The translations under genes were made by a program, and so were the position numbers. 9,897 nucleotides of DNA from Anaerolineae bacterium (GTDB lineage Bacteria > Chloroflexota > Anaerolineae > J102). Under the pieces are notes generated by a model. The model saw only the letters and a list, made by a program, of their open reading frames with translations, made no database searches and had not been told where the DNA came from. Shown here piece by piece: positions 1-5,978 of this stretch. Position 1 is the stretch's first letter; every line of letters begins with the position of its first letter. The stretch spans positions 1 to 9,897 of the forward strand of contig JALSPL010000353.1 of the NCBI GenBank assembly GCA_026985975.1. The letters run 5' to 3'.

Positions 1-150
1 CCCACCAAAGTCGTCTGGCTCAAGCACATCGCGGTCGATAGCTTCAACCTTGACGGCGGCCCACACCCCGAATTCGGCCACCAGGTCACCCCGGGCGTAG
101 ATCGGGCGTTCATCCCCAACGGCATGATGCCCTACAACCCCGACAAATAG
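1..150 (+). CDS. C-terminal end of an unrecognised protein (5' truncated by the window)
   Basis: Frame 1 is open from the first base to a TAG at 148-150 and gives 49 residues ending in PNGMMPYNPDK. I do not recognise the family. The visible tail is rich in Pro, Gly and His (HIAV, GGPHPEFGH, PGVDRAF), has no membrane segment and no Cys, and looks like the end of a folded soluble or exported domain. The strong terminator 32 bases downstream supports this being the real 3' end of a transcription unit. The flanking genes handle metals, but nothing in this short piece allows a function to be assigned. Confidence 0.6.
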   Translation, partial: PTKVVWLKHIAVDSFNLDGGPHPEFGHQVTPGVDRAFIPNGMMPYNPDK

Positions 151-181
151 GTCAAAAACCACCTCTCCTCTCCTCCTTTCG

Positions 182-212
182 AGAGCAGTCCGCACACCGG
201 GCTGCTCTTTTT
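182..212 (+). terminator. Rho-independent terminator
   Basis: An 11-bp stem, AGAGCAGTCCG (182-192) paired with CGGGCTGCTCT (198-208) with one T-G wobble, closes a 5-base loop (CACAC) and runs into T208-T212. It lies 32 bases after the TAG of the truncated gene and ends that transcription unit before the DUF302 gene. Confidence 0.85.
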
Positions 213-239
213 CGTGTTGCCGGGGAAACTTTACAAAAA

Positions 240-283
240 CGTCATATTCCCGTCACTGCTACGTCACACTGTTTCGGCATACT
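240..283 (+). promoter_or_regulatory. Possible activator-dependent promoter: three CGTCA boxes at 11-bp spacing
   Basis: CGTCA occurs at 240-244, 251-255 and 262-266, exactly 11 bp apart. Eleven bases after the last box is a fair -10 hexamer, CATACT (278-283), with no good -35. Direct repeats one helical turn apart in place of a -35 are the known layout for PhoB/OmpR-family response regulators. That family assignment is an inference. The start codon of the DUF302 gene is 57 bases beyond the -10. Confidence 0.35.
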
Positions 284-340
284 GAAGACACCACACACAG
301 CACGACCCGCACGCTCACACGCTACAAGGAGTTTTCATTG

Positions 341-751
341 ATGTTTCCTACTCGCACAACCTACCAGTTGACAACCACCCTGAATGTCCCCATCGAAGAA
401 GCACTGCCCATCGTCAAAGACGCCCTGAAAGAGCAGGGTTTCGGCATCCTCTTCGAGCTGGATATGCAAAAAATCCTCAAAGAAAAGCTGAACCAGGATT
501 TCCGACCCTACTTTGTGCTGGGAGCCTGCAATCCGCCGCTGGCCAATCAGGCGCTGCACATCGAAACAGAAATCGGCCTGCTGCTGCCCTGCCATGTCGT
601 CGTCTATGAAGATGGCGATGGCGCTATCGTCTCGACCATTGACCCCATCGCCTCCCTGGGCATCGTCGCCAACCCCGACCTGGATACCATCGCCAATGAC
701 GTTAAGGCCCGTTTTCAGCGAGCTATCGCCTCCCTGGCGGCTCAAAACTAA
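341..751 (+). CDS. DUF302 domain protein
   Basis: This is a 136-residue protein consisting of a single DUF302 domain, close to the usual length for stand-alone members. The hallmarks are a predicted helix with EQGFGILFELDMQK (about 31-44), then YFVLGACNPPLANQAL (57-72, Cys63) and LLPCHVVVYE (81-90, Cys84). No signal peptide or membrane segment is visible, so it is probably cytoplasmic. I chose the ATG at 341 because AAGGAG (326-331) lies 9 bases upstream; an in-frame TTG at 338 is less likely. The biochemical role of DUF302 is not established. The domain often lies beside sulfur or metal genes, and here it precedes a copper ATPase by 157 bp. The two conserved Cys could bind metal or do thiol chemistry, which is inference. 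Confidence 0.85.
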   Translation: MFPTRTTYQLTTTLNVPIEEALPIVKDALKEQGFGILFELDMQKILKEKLNQDFRPYFVLGACNPPLANQALHIETEIGLLLPCHVVVYEDGDGAIVSTIDPIASLGIVANPDLDTIANDVKARFQRAIASLAAQN

Positions 752-908
752 CCATATCTCCTCCATTCCCGTTTTTCTTTTTCACTGAAAACCTGAACGA
801 CCGCCAAACCGTTTGGTGGCCTCAACCCCAACCAACATTCCAGCACGCAAAGCGAAACAGCCTATTAGTAGCTGGCGCTACCACCGTGCAAAAAAGGAAC
901 CATGAGCT

Positions 909-3005
909 ATGAGCAGTCACCAAACTCATTCCCACGCAGCCACCGCTGCCCCCCATGACCACAGCGGTCATGAGCAACACAAATCCAACCATGCCGACCA
1001 CGACGCCCATCAGGGCAAGAACGGCGAGCATGATGAACACGCCGGGCACGGCACGGACCACAGCGGTCACGAAAAAATCTTCCGGGATCGATTCTGGATT
1101 TCGCTGGCCCTGTCCATTCCCGTTTTGCTTTACAGCCCCAGCATCCAACGATGGCTGGGTTTCAACATGCCCGAATTTCCCGGCAGTCAATGGGTGACCC
1201 CCATTTTCGCCACCATTGTCTTCATCGTCGGCGGCGTGCCCTTCATCAAGATGGCCGTGCCCGAGATTCGCAAGCGCAAACCGGGCATGATGACCCTCAT
1301 CACCCTGGCCATCAGCGTGGCGTTCATTTACAGCATCGCCGCACTGATCATTGCGCCGGACACCGGATTTTTCTGGGAGCTGGTGCTGCTGATTGATGTG
1401 ATGCTGCTGGGACACTGGCTGGAGATGCGCAGCATCCGTCAGGCGTCAGGCGCACTCAACGAACTGGCCAAGCTCATGCCCGATCAGGCCGAGCTGATCC
1501 TGCCCGATGGCAGCGCCAAAGTCGTCTCCACAGCAGACCTAAAAACGGGCGATGTGGTGTTGGTTCGCCCTGGCGCCAGCATCCCCGCCGATGGAGAGGT
1601 GGTCGAAGGCGGCTCCGGCGTCAACGAGTCCATGATCACCGGCGAATCCCGCCCGGTGAAGAAAGGCCCGGGCGACAAAGTCATCGCCGGCGCCATCAAC
1701 GGCCAGGGCAGCCTGCGGGTAAAGGTGACCGCCACAGGCGATGAAACCGCGCTGGCTGGCATCATGCGCCTGGTGGAACAGGCCCAGGCCAGCAAGTCCG
1801 ACACCCAGGTGCTGGCCGATAAGGCCGCGGGCTGGCTCTTCTACATCGCCGTGGCCGCTGCCGTATTCACCGCCATATTCTGGACCATCGGCTACGGCTT
1901 CAGCGTCGAGGTCATCTCCCGGGTGGCCACCGTATTGGTCATTGCCTGCCCTCATGCGCTGGGTCTGGCCGTACCCCTGGTGGTCGCCATCAGCACCTCA
2001 AAAGCCGCGACCAACGGCATCCTGGTGCGGGATCGTCTGGCGCTGGAAAACGCCCGCGACGCCAACGCTGTCATCTTCGACAAAACCGGCACCCTGACCA
2101 AAGGCGAGCAGGGCGTAGTGGGCATTGCCACTGCCGAAGACTGGAACGAGAACGACGCCCTGGCCCTGGCCGCTGCCATCGAGGGCGACTCCGAGCATAT
2201 CATCGCCCAGGCCATCCGCGAGGCCGCGCAGGAACGCAGCCTGACGCCTCCCGCCATTACCGATTTCGAGGCCATCAAAGGCCGCGGCGTCCATGCTCTG
2301 GACAATGGCAAGGATGTATGGATGGGCGGACCCCGCCTGCTGGAACTGCTGGAACTGCGTCCTTCCACCGAGCTGGAAGCCTTCTCCCGCATGGCGGGCT
2401 CCAAAGCGCAATCGGTGGTGTGGCTGGTAGAAGATGGCGCTATTGCCGCCGCCTTCGCTCTGGCCGACGTCATTCGCCCCGAGAGCTACGAGGCCATCAA
2501 CCGCCTGCACAAACTGGGCATCGAAGTGGCGATGCTTACGGGCGATAGCAGAGACGTGGCCACAGCCGTAGCCAGGGAGCTGGGCATCGACACCGTGTTC
2601 GCCGAAGTCTTGCCCGAAGACAAGGATAAGAAAGTGGCCGAGCTGCAAGCCCAGGGTAAAGTGGTGATGATGGTGGGAGACGGCGTCAACGATGCGCCCG
2701 CCCTCACCCGCGCCGACATCGGCGTGGCCATCGGCGGCGGCACCGACGTGGCCATCGAGGCCGCAGACATCATCCTGGTGGAAAGCGATCCCCGCGGCGT
2801 GGTCAAGATCATCAATCTCAGCCGGGCCACGCGCAAAAAGATGGTGCAAAACCTGTGGTGGGCTGCTGGCTACAACATCGTCTTCATTCCCCTGGCCGCG
2901 GTCAGCACCTTCATCACCCCGGCCCTGGGCGCTGTATTCATGGCCCTTAGCACCATCATCGTCGCCATCAACGCCCAGACCCTGCGCAACGCCAAGCTGG
3001 ATTGA
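909..3005 (+). CDS. copB: Copper-translocating P-type ATPase, CopB type (P1B-3, CPH motif)
   Basis: This 698-residue inner-membrane ATPase should export copper, driven by ATP. P1B-3 enzymes are reported to prefer Cu(II), with some acting on Cu(I) or Ag(I). Instead of an HMA domain it has a His-rich cytoplasmic tail (15 His in residues 1-54, with HDHSGHEQH-like runs), typical of CopB. Eight membrane helices are expected, near 62-78, 95-115, 127-149, 154-171, 306-330, 335-362, 646-667 and 671-692. Key motifs are TGES (244-247), the metal site CPH (347-349), DKTGT with the phosphorylated Asp391, GDGVND (590-595), YN (655-656) and MALST (678-682). The usual N-domain HP dipeptide reads His430-Ile431. 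The ATG at 909 is preceded by AAGGAA (894-899), 9 bases away. An ATG at 902 is out of frame. No operator is recognisable upstream; a weak dyad GTAGC-tggc-GCTAC lies at 868-881. Confidence 0.95.
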   Translation: MSSHQTHSHAATAAPHDHSGHEQHKSNHADHDAHQGKNGEHDEHAGHGTDHSGHEKIFRDRFWISLALSIPVLLYSPSIQRWLGFNMPEFPGSQWVTPIFATIVFIVGGVPFIKMAVPEIRKRKPGMMTLITLAISVAFIYSIAALIIAPDTGFFWELVLLIDVMLLGHWLEMRSIRQASGALNELAKLMPDQAELILPDGSAKVVSTADLKTGDVVLVRPGASIPADGEVVEGGSGVNESMITGESRPVKKGPGDKVIAGAINGQGSLRVKVTATGDETALAGIMRLVEQAQASKSDTQVLADKAAGWLFYIAVAAAVFTAIFWTIGYGFSVEVISRVATVLVIACPHALGLAVPLVVAISTSKAATNGILVRDRLALENARDANAVIFDKTGTLTKGEQGVVGIATAEDWNENDALALAAAIEGDSEHIIAQAIREAAQERSLTPPAITDFEAIKGRGVHALDNGKDVWMGGPRLLELLELRPSTELEAFSRMAGSKAQSVVWLVEDGAIAAAFALADVIRPESYEAINRLHKLGIEVAMLTGDSRDVATAVARELGIDTVFAEVLPEDKDKKVAELQAQGKVVMMVGDGVNDAPALTRADIGVAIGGGTDVAIEAADIILVESDPRGVVKIINLSRATRKKMVQNLWWAAGYNIVFIPLAAVSTFITPALGAVFMALSTIIVAINAQTLRNAKLD

Positions 3006-3027
3006 TGGCGCTGCGCAGCTATCAACC

Positions 3028-3052
3028 GCAGCCGGGGAATTGCTCCGGCTGC
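3028..3052 (+). terminator. Hairpin after copB, possible weak terminator
   Basis: GCAGCCGGGG (3028-3037) pairs with CTCCGGCTGC (3043-3052) around AATTG, giving a 10-bp GC-rich stem with one G-T pair, 22 bases after the copB stop. No T-run follows, so it may be an attenuating or 3'-end-protecting hairpin rather than a true terminator. A 10-bp palindrome, GCTGCGCAGC, sits just upstream at 3010-3019. Confidence 0.35.
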
Positions 3053-3130
3053 CCTCTATCGATAATAAGGACTGGAGTCTGGCGAAAATGAAGTTGTGTC
3101 TGGATTTGTACGTGTTATATCCAATTTGCT

Positions 3131-3194
3131 GACGAAAATAGACGAAAGGACGAAGATTGACGAAGAAAATCGTCCATTTTCGTCTATCTTCGTC
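3131..3194. repeat. GACGAA direct and inverted repeat cluster forming a hairpin
   Basis: GACGAA occurs at 3131, 3141, 3149 and 3159 (spacing 10, 8 and 10), and its complement TTCGTC at 3179 and 3189. The arms 3149-3170 and 3176-3194 form a long stem with one T-T mismatch and one bulged G around CGTCC. It has no T-tail in either direction. It resembles the dispersed intergenic repeats common in Chloroflexota. It fills the middle of the 276-bp gap between copB and the cytochrome gene. Confidence 0.7.
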
Positions 3195-3281
3195 TCCACG
3201 AGAGAGATTATCCGTAGCAATCTGGGTAAAACTGCGTTCAAAGCAAAAAACGCCAGTGTCCAGTAAGGAGATCAGAAAATC

Positions 3282-3755
3282 ATGACCCGTCGACGTAAAG
3301 CTAAAACCGCGGCCAGACGCAAACCGGGCCACAACCCCGCCCAGCTTGTCGCCCTGGCCGCGTTGGGCATCGGCTTCGCGCTGATCATCGGACTCGTTAT
3401 TTTGTCACAGCTAACCGGCAAGGGGCCGGTGACCGTCGCCGCCAATGACGACGTGTTGGCCTTGGGGCAGGAAGCATATGCCAACACCTGCGCCGCCTGT
3501 CATGGCGAGCAGGGCGAAGGGCATGTGCTGCCCGAAGCGCCCGCTCTGGATGAGACAGAACACGCCTGGCATCATGCCGATGGTCAGATCCAGGACCTGA
3601 TCAAGAACGGCGGCCAGGTAATGCCGGCGCTGGGAGACCAGCTTACAGACGAGGAGATCGTCGCTGTGATTCGCTACATCCAAACCTGGTGGACGCCCGA
3701 CCAACTGCGTCAGCAGCAAGCCCGCAGCGTGCAGTATCCGCTGCAAAGCCCCTGA
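3282..3755 (+). CDS. Membrane-anchored class I cytochrome c (mono-haem)
   Basis: This 157-residue protein has a very basic N-terminus (residues 1-14, about half Arg/Lys), one membrane helix (about 21-44) and an extracytoplasmic haem domain. CAACH at 70-74 is the haem-binding CxxCH (Cys70, Cys73, proximal His74). Met114 in GGQVMPALGDQLTDEEI is the expected distal ligand, followed by the usual C-terminal helix IVAVIRYIQTWW. There is no signal-peptidase site, so the helix is probably an uncleaved anchor. It should carry electrons on the outer face of the membrane; the partner is unknown. AAGGAG (3265-3270) lies 11 bases before the ATG. It sits between a copper ATPase and mercuric reductase on the same strand. 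Similar small cytochromes occur in copper-handling and respiratory loci. An HHAD/HAWHH patch at 94-100 might touch metal, which is speculative. Confidence 0.9.
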   Translation: MTRRRKAKTAARRKPGHNPAQLVALAALGIGFALIIGLVILSQLTGKGPVTVAANDDVLALGQEAYANTCAACHGEQGEGHVLPEAPALDETEHAWHHADGQIQDLIKNGGQVMPALGDQLTDEEIVAVIRYIQTWWTPDQLRQQQARSVQYPLQSP

Positions 3756-3782
3756 ACTGGACAAGACCAACGCCAGTTATGA

Positions 3783-3807
3783 CAGTAATCAGTAATCAGT
3801 AAGCAGT
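3783..3807 (+). repeat. Heptanucleotide tandem repeat (CAGTAAT/CAGTAAG)
   Basis: There are three 7-base units, CAGTAAT, CAGTAAT and CAGTAAG, followed by the start of a fourth. The whole 25-base stretch recurs exactly at 9297-9321. The period of 7 rules out a coding repeat. It resembles the short tandemly repeated heptamers described in cyanobacteria and seen in Chloroflexota intergenic DNA. Confidence 0.85.
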
Positions 3808-3808
3808 C

Positions 3809-3843
3809 GCCATGAGCGGTTGCACGCCGATAAGGATGAAAAT
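3809..3843 (+). repeat. 35-bp direct repeat, copy 1
   Basis: This copy begins GCCATGAGCG and ends GATAAGGATGAAAAT, and matches 4007-4041 at 33 of 35 positions. The copies are 198 bp apart, and each is followed within 40 bases by a CGTAATG-type palindrome. The larger unit therefore appears to be duplicated. Confidence 0.85.
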
Positions 3844-3874
3844 GTGCAAGTCAATCTGGTGGGACAGCCAAGCC

Positions 3875-3931
3875 CGTAAAACGTAATGCGTAATGCGTAA
3901 GGTCATCACGTCTTACGTTTTACGCATTACG
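3875..3931. repeat. Palindrome built of CGTAATG-type heptamers, unit 1
   Basis: Four forward heptamers (CGTAAAA, CGTAATG, CGTAATG, CGTAAGG at 3875-3902) face three reverse ones (TCTTACG, TTTTACG, CATTACG at 3911-3931). The best stem pairs 3889-3900 with 3920-3931, 12 bp, and other registers are possible. No T-run follows. Confidence 0.75.
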
Positions 3932-4006
3932 TGGTTGAGCGCCAGGCCAACGTTGGCTTCGAGAGCGTCTCGGCAAACGACGCCAACGTTTATTTTCGGA
4001 ACAGAT

Positions 4007-4041
4007 GCCATGAGCGTCTGCACGCCGATAAGGATGAAAAT
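4007..4041 (+). repeat. 35-bp direct repeat, copy 2
   Basis: This is the second copy of the repeat at 3809-3843, differing by two adjacent bases (TC for GT at 4017-4018). It leads directly into the second heptamer palindrome. Confidence 0.85.
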
Positions 4042-4047
4042 TGGAGA

Positions 4048-4104
4048 CGTAATGCGTAATCCGCAATACGTAAAATCGCTACGTTTTACGTTTTTACGCA
4101 TTAC
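4048..4104. repeat. Palindrome built of CGTAATG-type heptamers, unit 2
   Basis: Forward units CGTAATG, CGTAATC, CGCAATA and CGTAAAA (4048-4075) face reverse-complement units. The outer stem 4049-4059 pairs with 4094-4104 (11 bp). The inner stem ACGTAAAA (4068-4075) pairs with TTTTACGT (4084-4091). This is a nested cruciform-like structure related to the one at 3875. Confidence 0.75.
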
Positions 4105-4294
4105 ATCCCTCGCTGCTGCGGCCAACGTGGCCGTGAGGACTTTTTGCCTTGCGCCTTTTTCCTTTTGACTTATTTACGAAGCAGTCCCGCGCGTGACGAA
4201 AAACAATCTCACCATATCTCTACCAATCTCTAGCCATCTCCACAACCCCGACCCCATCATTCAACTCAACAAGCCCGGCGCTCCAAGGAAACCC

Positions 4295-5974
4295 ATGTCC
4301 CAACCTGACACCCTCACCCTCAAAATCGACGGCATGACCTGCCCCGGCTGCGCCTCTCATATCCGGGAGGCGCTTGCCAGCGTGCCCGGCGTTATCGCTG
4401 TACAAGTTCCCGGCTGGCAGTCAGGCAAGGCCATCATCCGCATCGACAACGGCGTGGAGCGCGCAGCGCTCATCCAGGCCGTGGAAGCTGCGGGCTACCG
4501 CACCTCCCTGCCCGAAACGCCAGCAGAGTCCACTGCCCCCATAGACGCCCCGCCCGCCTTCTCCCCCTCCCCCACCGACGATTACGACCTCATCGTCGTC
4601 GGCACGGGGGGCGGCGGCATGGCTGCGGCCATTCGCGGGGCCGAGCAGGGCGCGCGGGTGGCCATCACCGAGGCGGAGACCATTGGCGGCACCTGCGTCA
4701 ACATCGGCTGCGTGCCCTCGAAAGTCCTCATCCGGGCGGCGGAACAGGCCCACCGCGCCGGGCACAGCCTTTTCGCCGGGGTGCGCACCCGGCTGAAGGG
4801 CGTCGATTGGCCCGCCATTCGGGCGCAGAAGGACGCGCTGGTGGCGCAACTGCGGCAAGAAAAATACAGCGACGTACTGGCCGCCTATCCCCAGATCACG
4901 CTCATCCGCGGCCGCGCCCGCCTCACGCCCGACCGCAAGGTCGCTGTGGGCGATCGGGTTCTCTCGGCTCGGGCCGTCATCATCGCCACTGGCGCCCGGC
5001 CCCGCATCCTGCCCATCCCCGGCATCGAAGCTGTGGATGTGCTGGATAGCACGTCGGCCATGGCCCTGGAAACCCTGCCCGAGAGCCTGATCGTCATCGG
5101 CGGCCGGGCCATCGCCCTGGAGCTGGGGCAGCTATTCGCTCGCCTGGGCGTGCGGGTCACCCTCCTGCAGCGCAGCCCGCGCATCCTGCCCCGGCATGAG
5201 CCGGAGATCGCCGACGCCCTGGCCCGCTATCTGGGAGAGGAGGGCGTGCGGGTGGTGACGGGCGTGCGAGTGAAGTCCATGCGTCGGCAGGGAGACAAAA
5301 AGCTGGTGGAAGCGGCGCTGGAGGACCAGGCTTTCATCATGAAGGCCGACGCCATTCTCATGGCCGCGGGCCGCGCCCCCAACACCGCAGACATGGGCCT
5401 GGAAGAGGCCGGGGTGGCGATGGATGCCGGGGGCTTCATCATCGTGGATGAACACCAGCGCACCTCCGCGCCCGGCGTCTACGCTGTGGGCGATGTCACC
5501 ACCCTGCCCAAGTTCGTGTACACGGCCGCAGCCGCGGGCGGCGTGGCTGCGTCTCATGCGTTGGGCCGGGCCGAGGCCGCCCTGGACCTGACGGGCATGC
5601 CAGCGGTGATATTCACCGATCCGGCTGTGGCCACCGCCGGGCTGACCGAGGCGCAGGCCCGGCAACAGGGCTATGACGTCAGCGTCAGCATCCTTGAAAT
5701 GCAGCATGTGCCGCGGGCGCTGGCCGCGTTCGACACGCGGGGGCTGATCAAACTCGTGGCCGATCCCGCTTCCGACCAGATCCTGGGCGCACACATCCTG
5801 GCCCCGGAAGCGGGCGAGATGATCCAGGCGGCATCCCTGGCCATTCGGTTCGGCATCCCCCTCAGCAATTTTCGCGATGCCCTCTTCCCCTATCTCACCA
5901 ACGTGGAAGGCCTGAAACTGGCGGCGTTGGCCTTCGACAAGGACCCGGCCATGCTCAGTTGCTGCGCGGGCTAA
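4295..5974 (+). CDS. merA: Mercuric reductase MerA
   Basis: This cytoplasmic flavoenzyme reduces Hg(II) to volatile Hg(0) with NADPH. It has 559 residues, close to the 561 of Tn501 MerA. In order: an N-terminal HMA (MerP-like) domain (about 6-70) with GMTCPGC, Cys16/Cys19; a Pro-rich linker (73-93); an FAD-binding GTGGGG (103-108); the redox disulfide GGTCVNIGCVPSK, Cys134/Cys139; an NADPH-binding segment IVIGG near 266-270; the FAD-contact YAVGD (396-400); and a C-terminal dimer domain with FPYLTNVEGLK (531-541). The tail LSCCAG carries the Hg-delivering Cys556/Cys557. Tyr191 and Tyr533 match the active-site tyrosines. I chose ATG 4295, not the in-frame GTG at 4193. AAGGAA lies at 4285-4290 just before it, the HMA domain begins at once as in Tn501 MerA, and the GTG has no ribosome site. 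No merR, merT, merP or merB is in view, so Hg(II) entry and control are unexplained here. Confidence 0.96.
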   Translation: MSQPDTLTLKIDGMTCPGCASHIREALASVPGVIAVQVPGWQSGKAIIRIDNGVERAALIQAVEAAGYRTSLPETPAESTAPIDAPPAFSPSPTDDYDLIVVGTGGGGMAAAIRGAEQGARVAITEAETIGGTCVNIGCVPSKVLIRAAEQAHRAGHSLFAGVRTRLKGVDWPAIRAQKDALVAQLRQEKYSDVLAAYPQITLIRGRARLTPDRKVAVGDRVLSARAVIIATGARPRILPIPGIEAVDVLDSTSAMALETLPESLIVIGGRAIALELGQLFARLGVRVTLLQRSPRILPRHEPEIADALARYLGEEGVRVVTGVRVKSMRRQGDKKLVEAALEDQAFIMKADAILMAAGRAPNTADMGLEEAGVAMDAGGFIIVDEHQRTSAPGVYAVGDVTTLPKFVYTAAAAGGVAASHALGRAEAALDLTGMPAVIFTDPAVATAGLTEAQARQQGYDVSVSILEMQHVPRALAAFDTRGLIKLVADPASDQILGAHILAPEAGEMIQAASLAIRFGIPLSNFRDALFPYLTNVEGLKLAALAFDKDPAMLSCCAG

Positions 5975-5978
5975 GTCG

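Larger units (their letters stand above)
3756..4294. other. 539-bp non-coding, repeat-rich spacer between cytochrome c and merA
   Basis: I see no supported gene here. In order it holds a heptamer tandem array (3783-3807), a 35-bp direct repeat (copies at 3809 and 4007), two heptamer-based palindromes (3875-3931 and 4048-4104), a perfect 12-bp palindrome GCCAACGTTGGC (3946-3957) and a pyrimidine-rich stretch (4140-4170). GCCAACGT recurs at 3982 and 4121. No MerR-type operator (a long dyad between -35 and -10 spaced 19 bp) is visible before merA. A TTGACT at 4165-4170 has no matching -10. Confidence 0.7.

Noticed and set aside
801..819. Hairpin CCGCCAAA/TTTGGTGG after the DUF302 gene as a terminator
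   Set aside because: The stem has 8 bp with a 3-base loop and a G-T pair, and no T-run follows on either strand.
868..881. Dyad GTAGC-tggc-GCTAC before copB as a copper-regulator operator
   Set aside because: A 5-bp dyad is expected by chance, and it does not match a CopY, CueR or CsoR site.
1998..3332. Long - strand open frame of 444 codons
   Set aside because: It lies antisense to copB, has no ribosome site, shows skewed low-complexity composition and has no recognisable domain. It is a shadow of GC-rich coding DNA.
4193..4294. Upstream GTG start giving MerA 34 extra residues
   Set aside because: It has no Shine-Dalgarno, and the extra residues are unlike any MerA. The ATG at 4295 has AAGGAA just before it and starts directly at the HMA domain.
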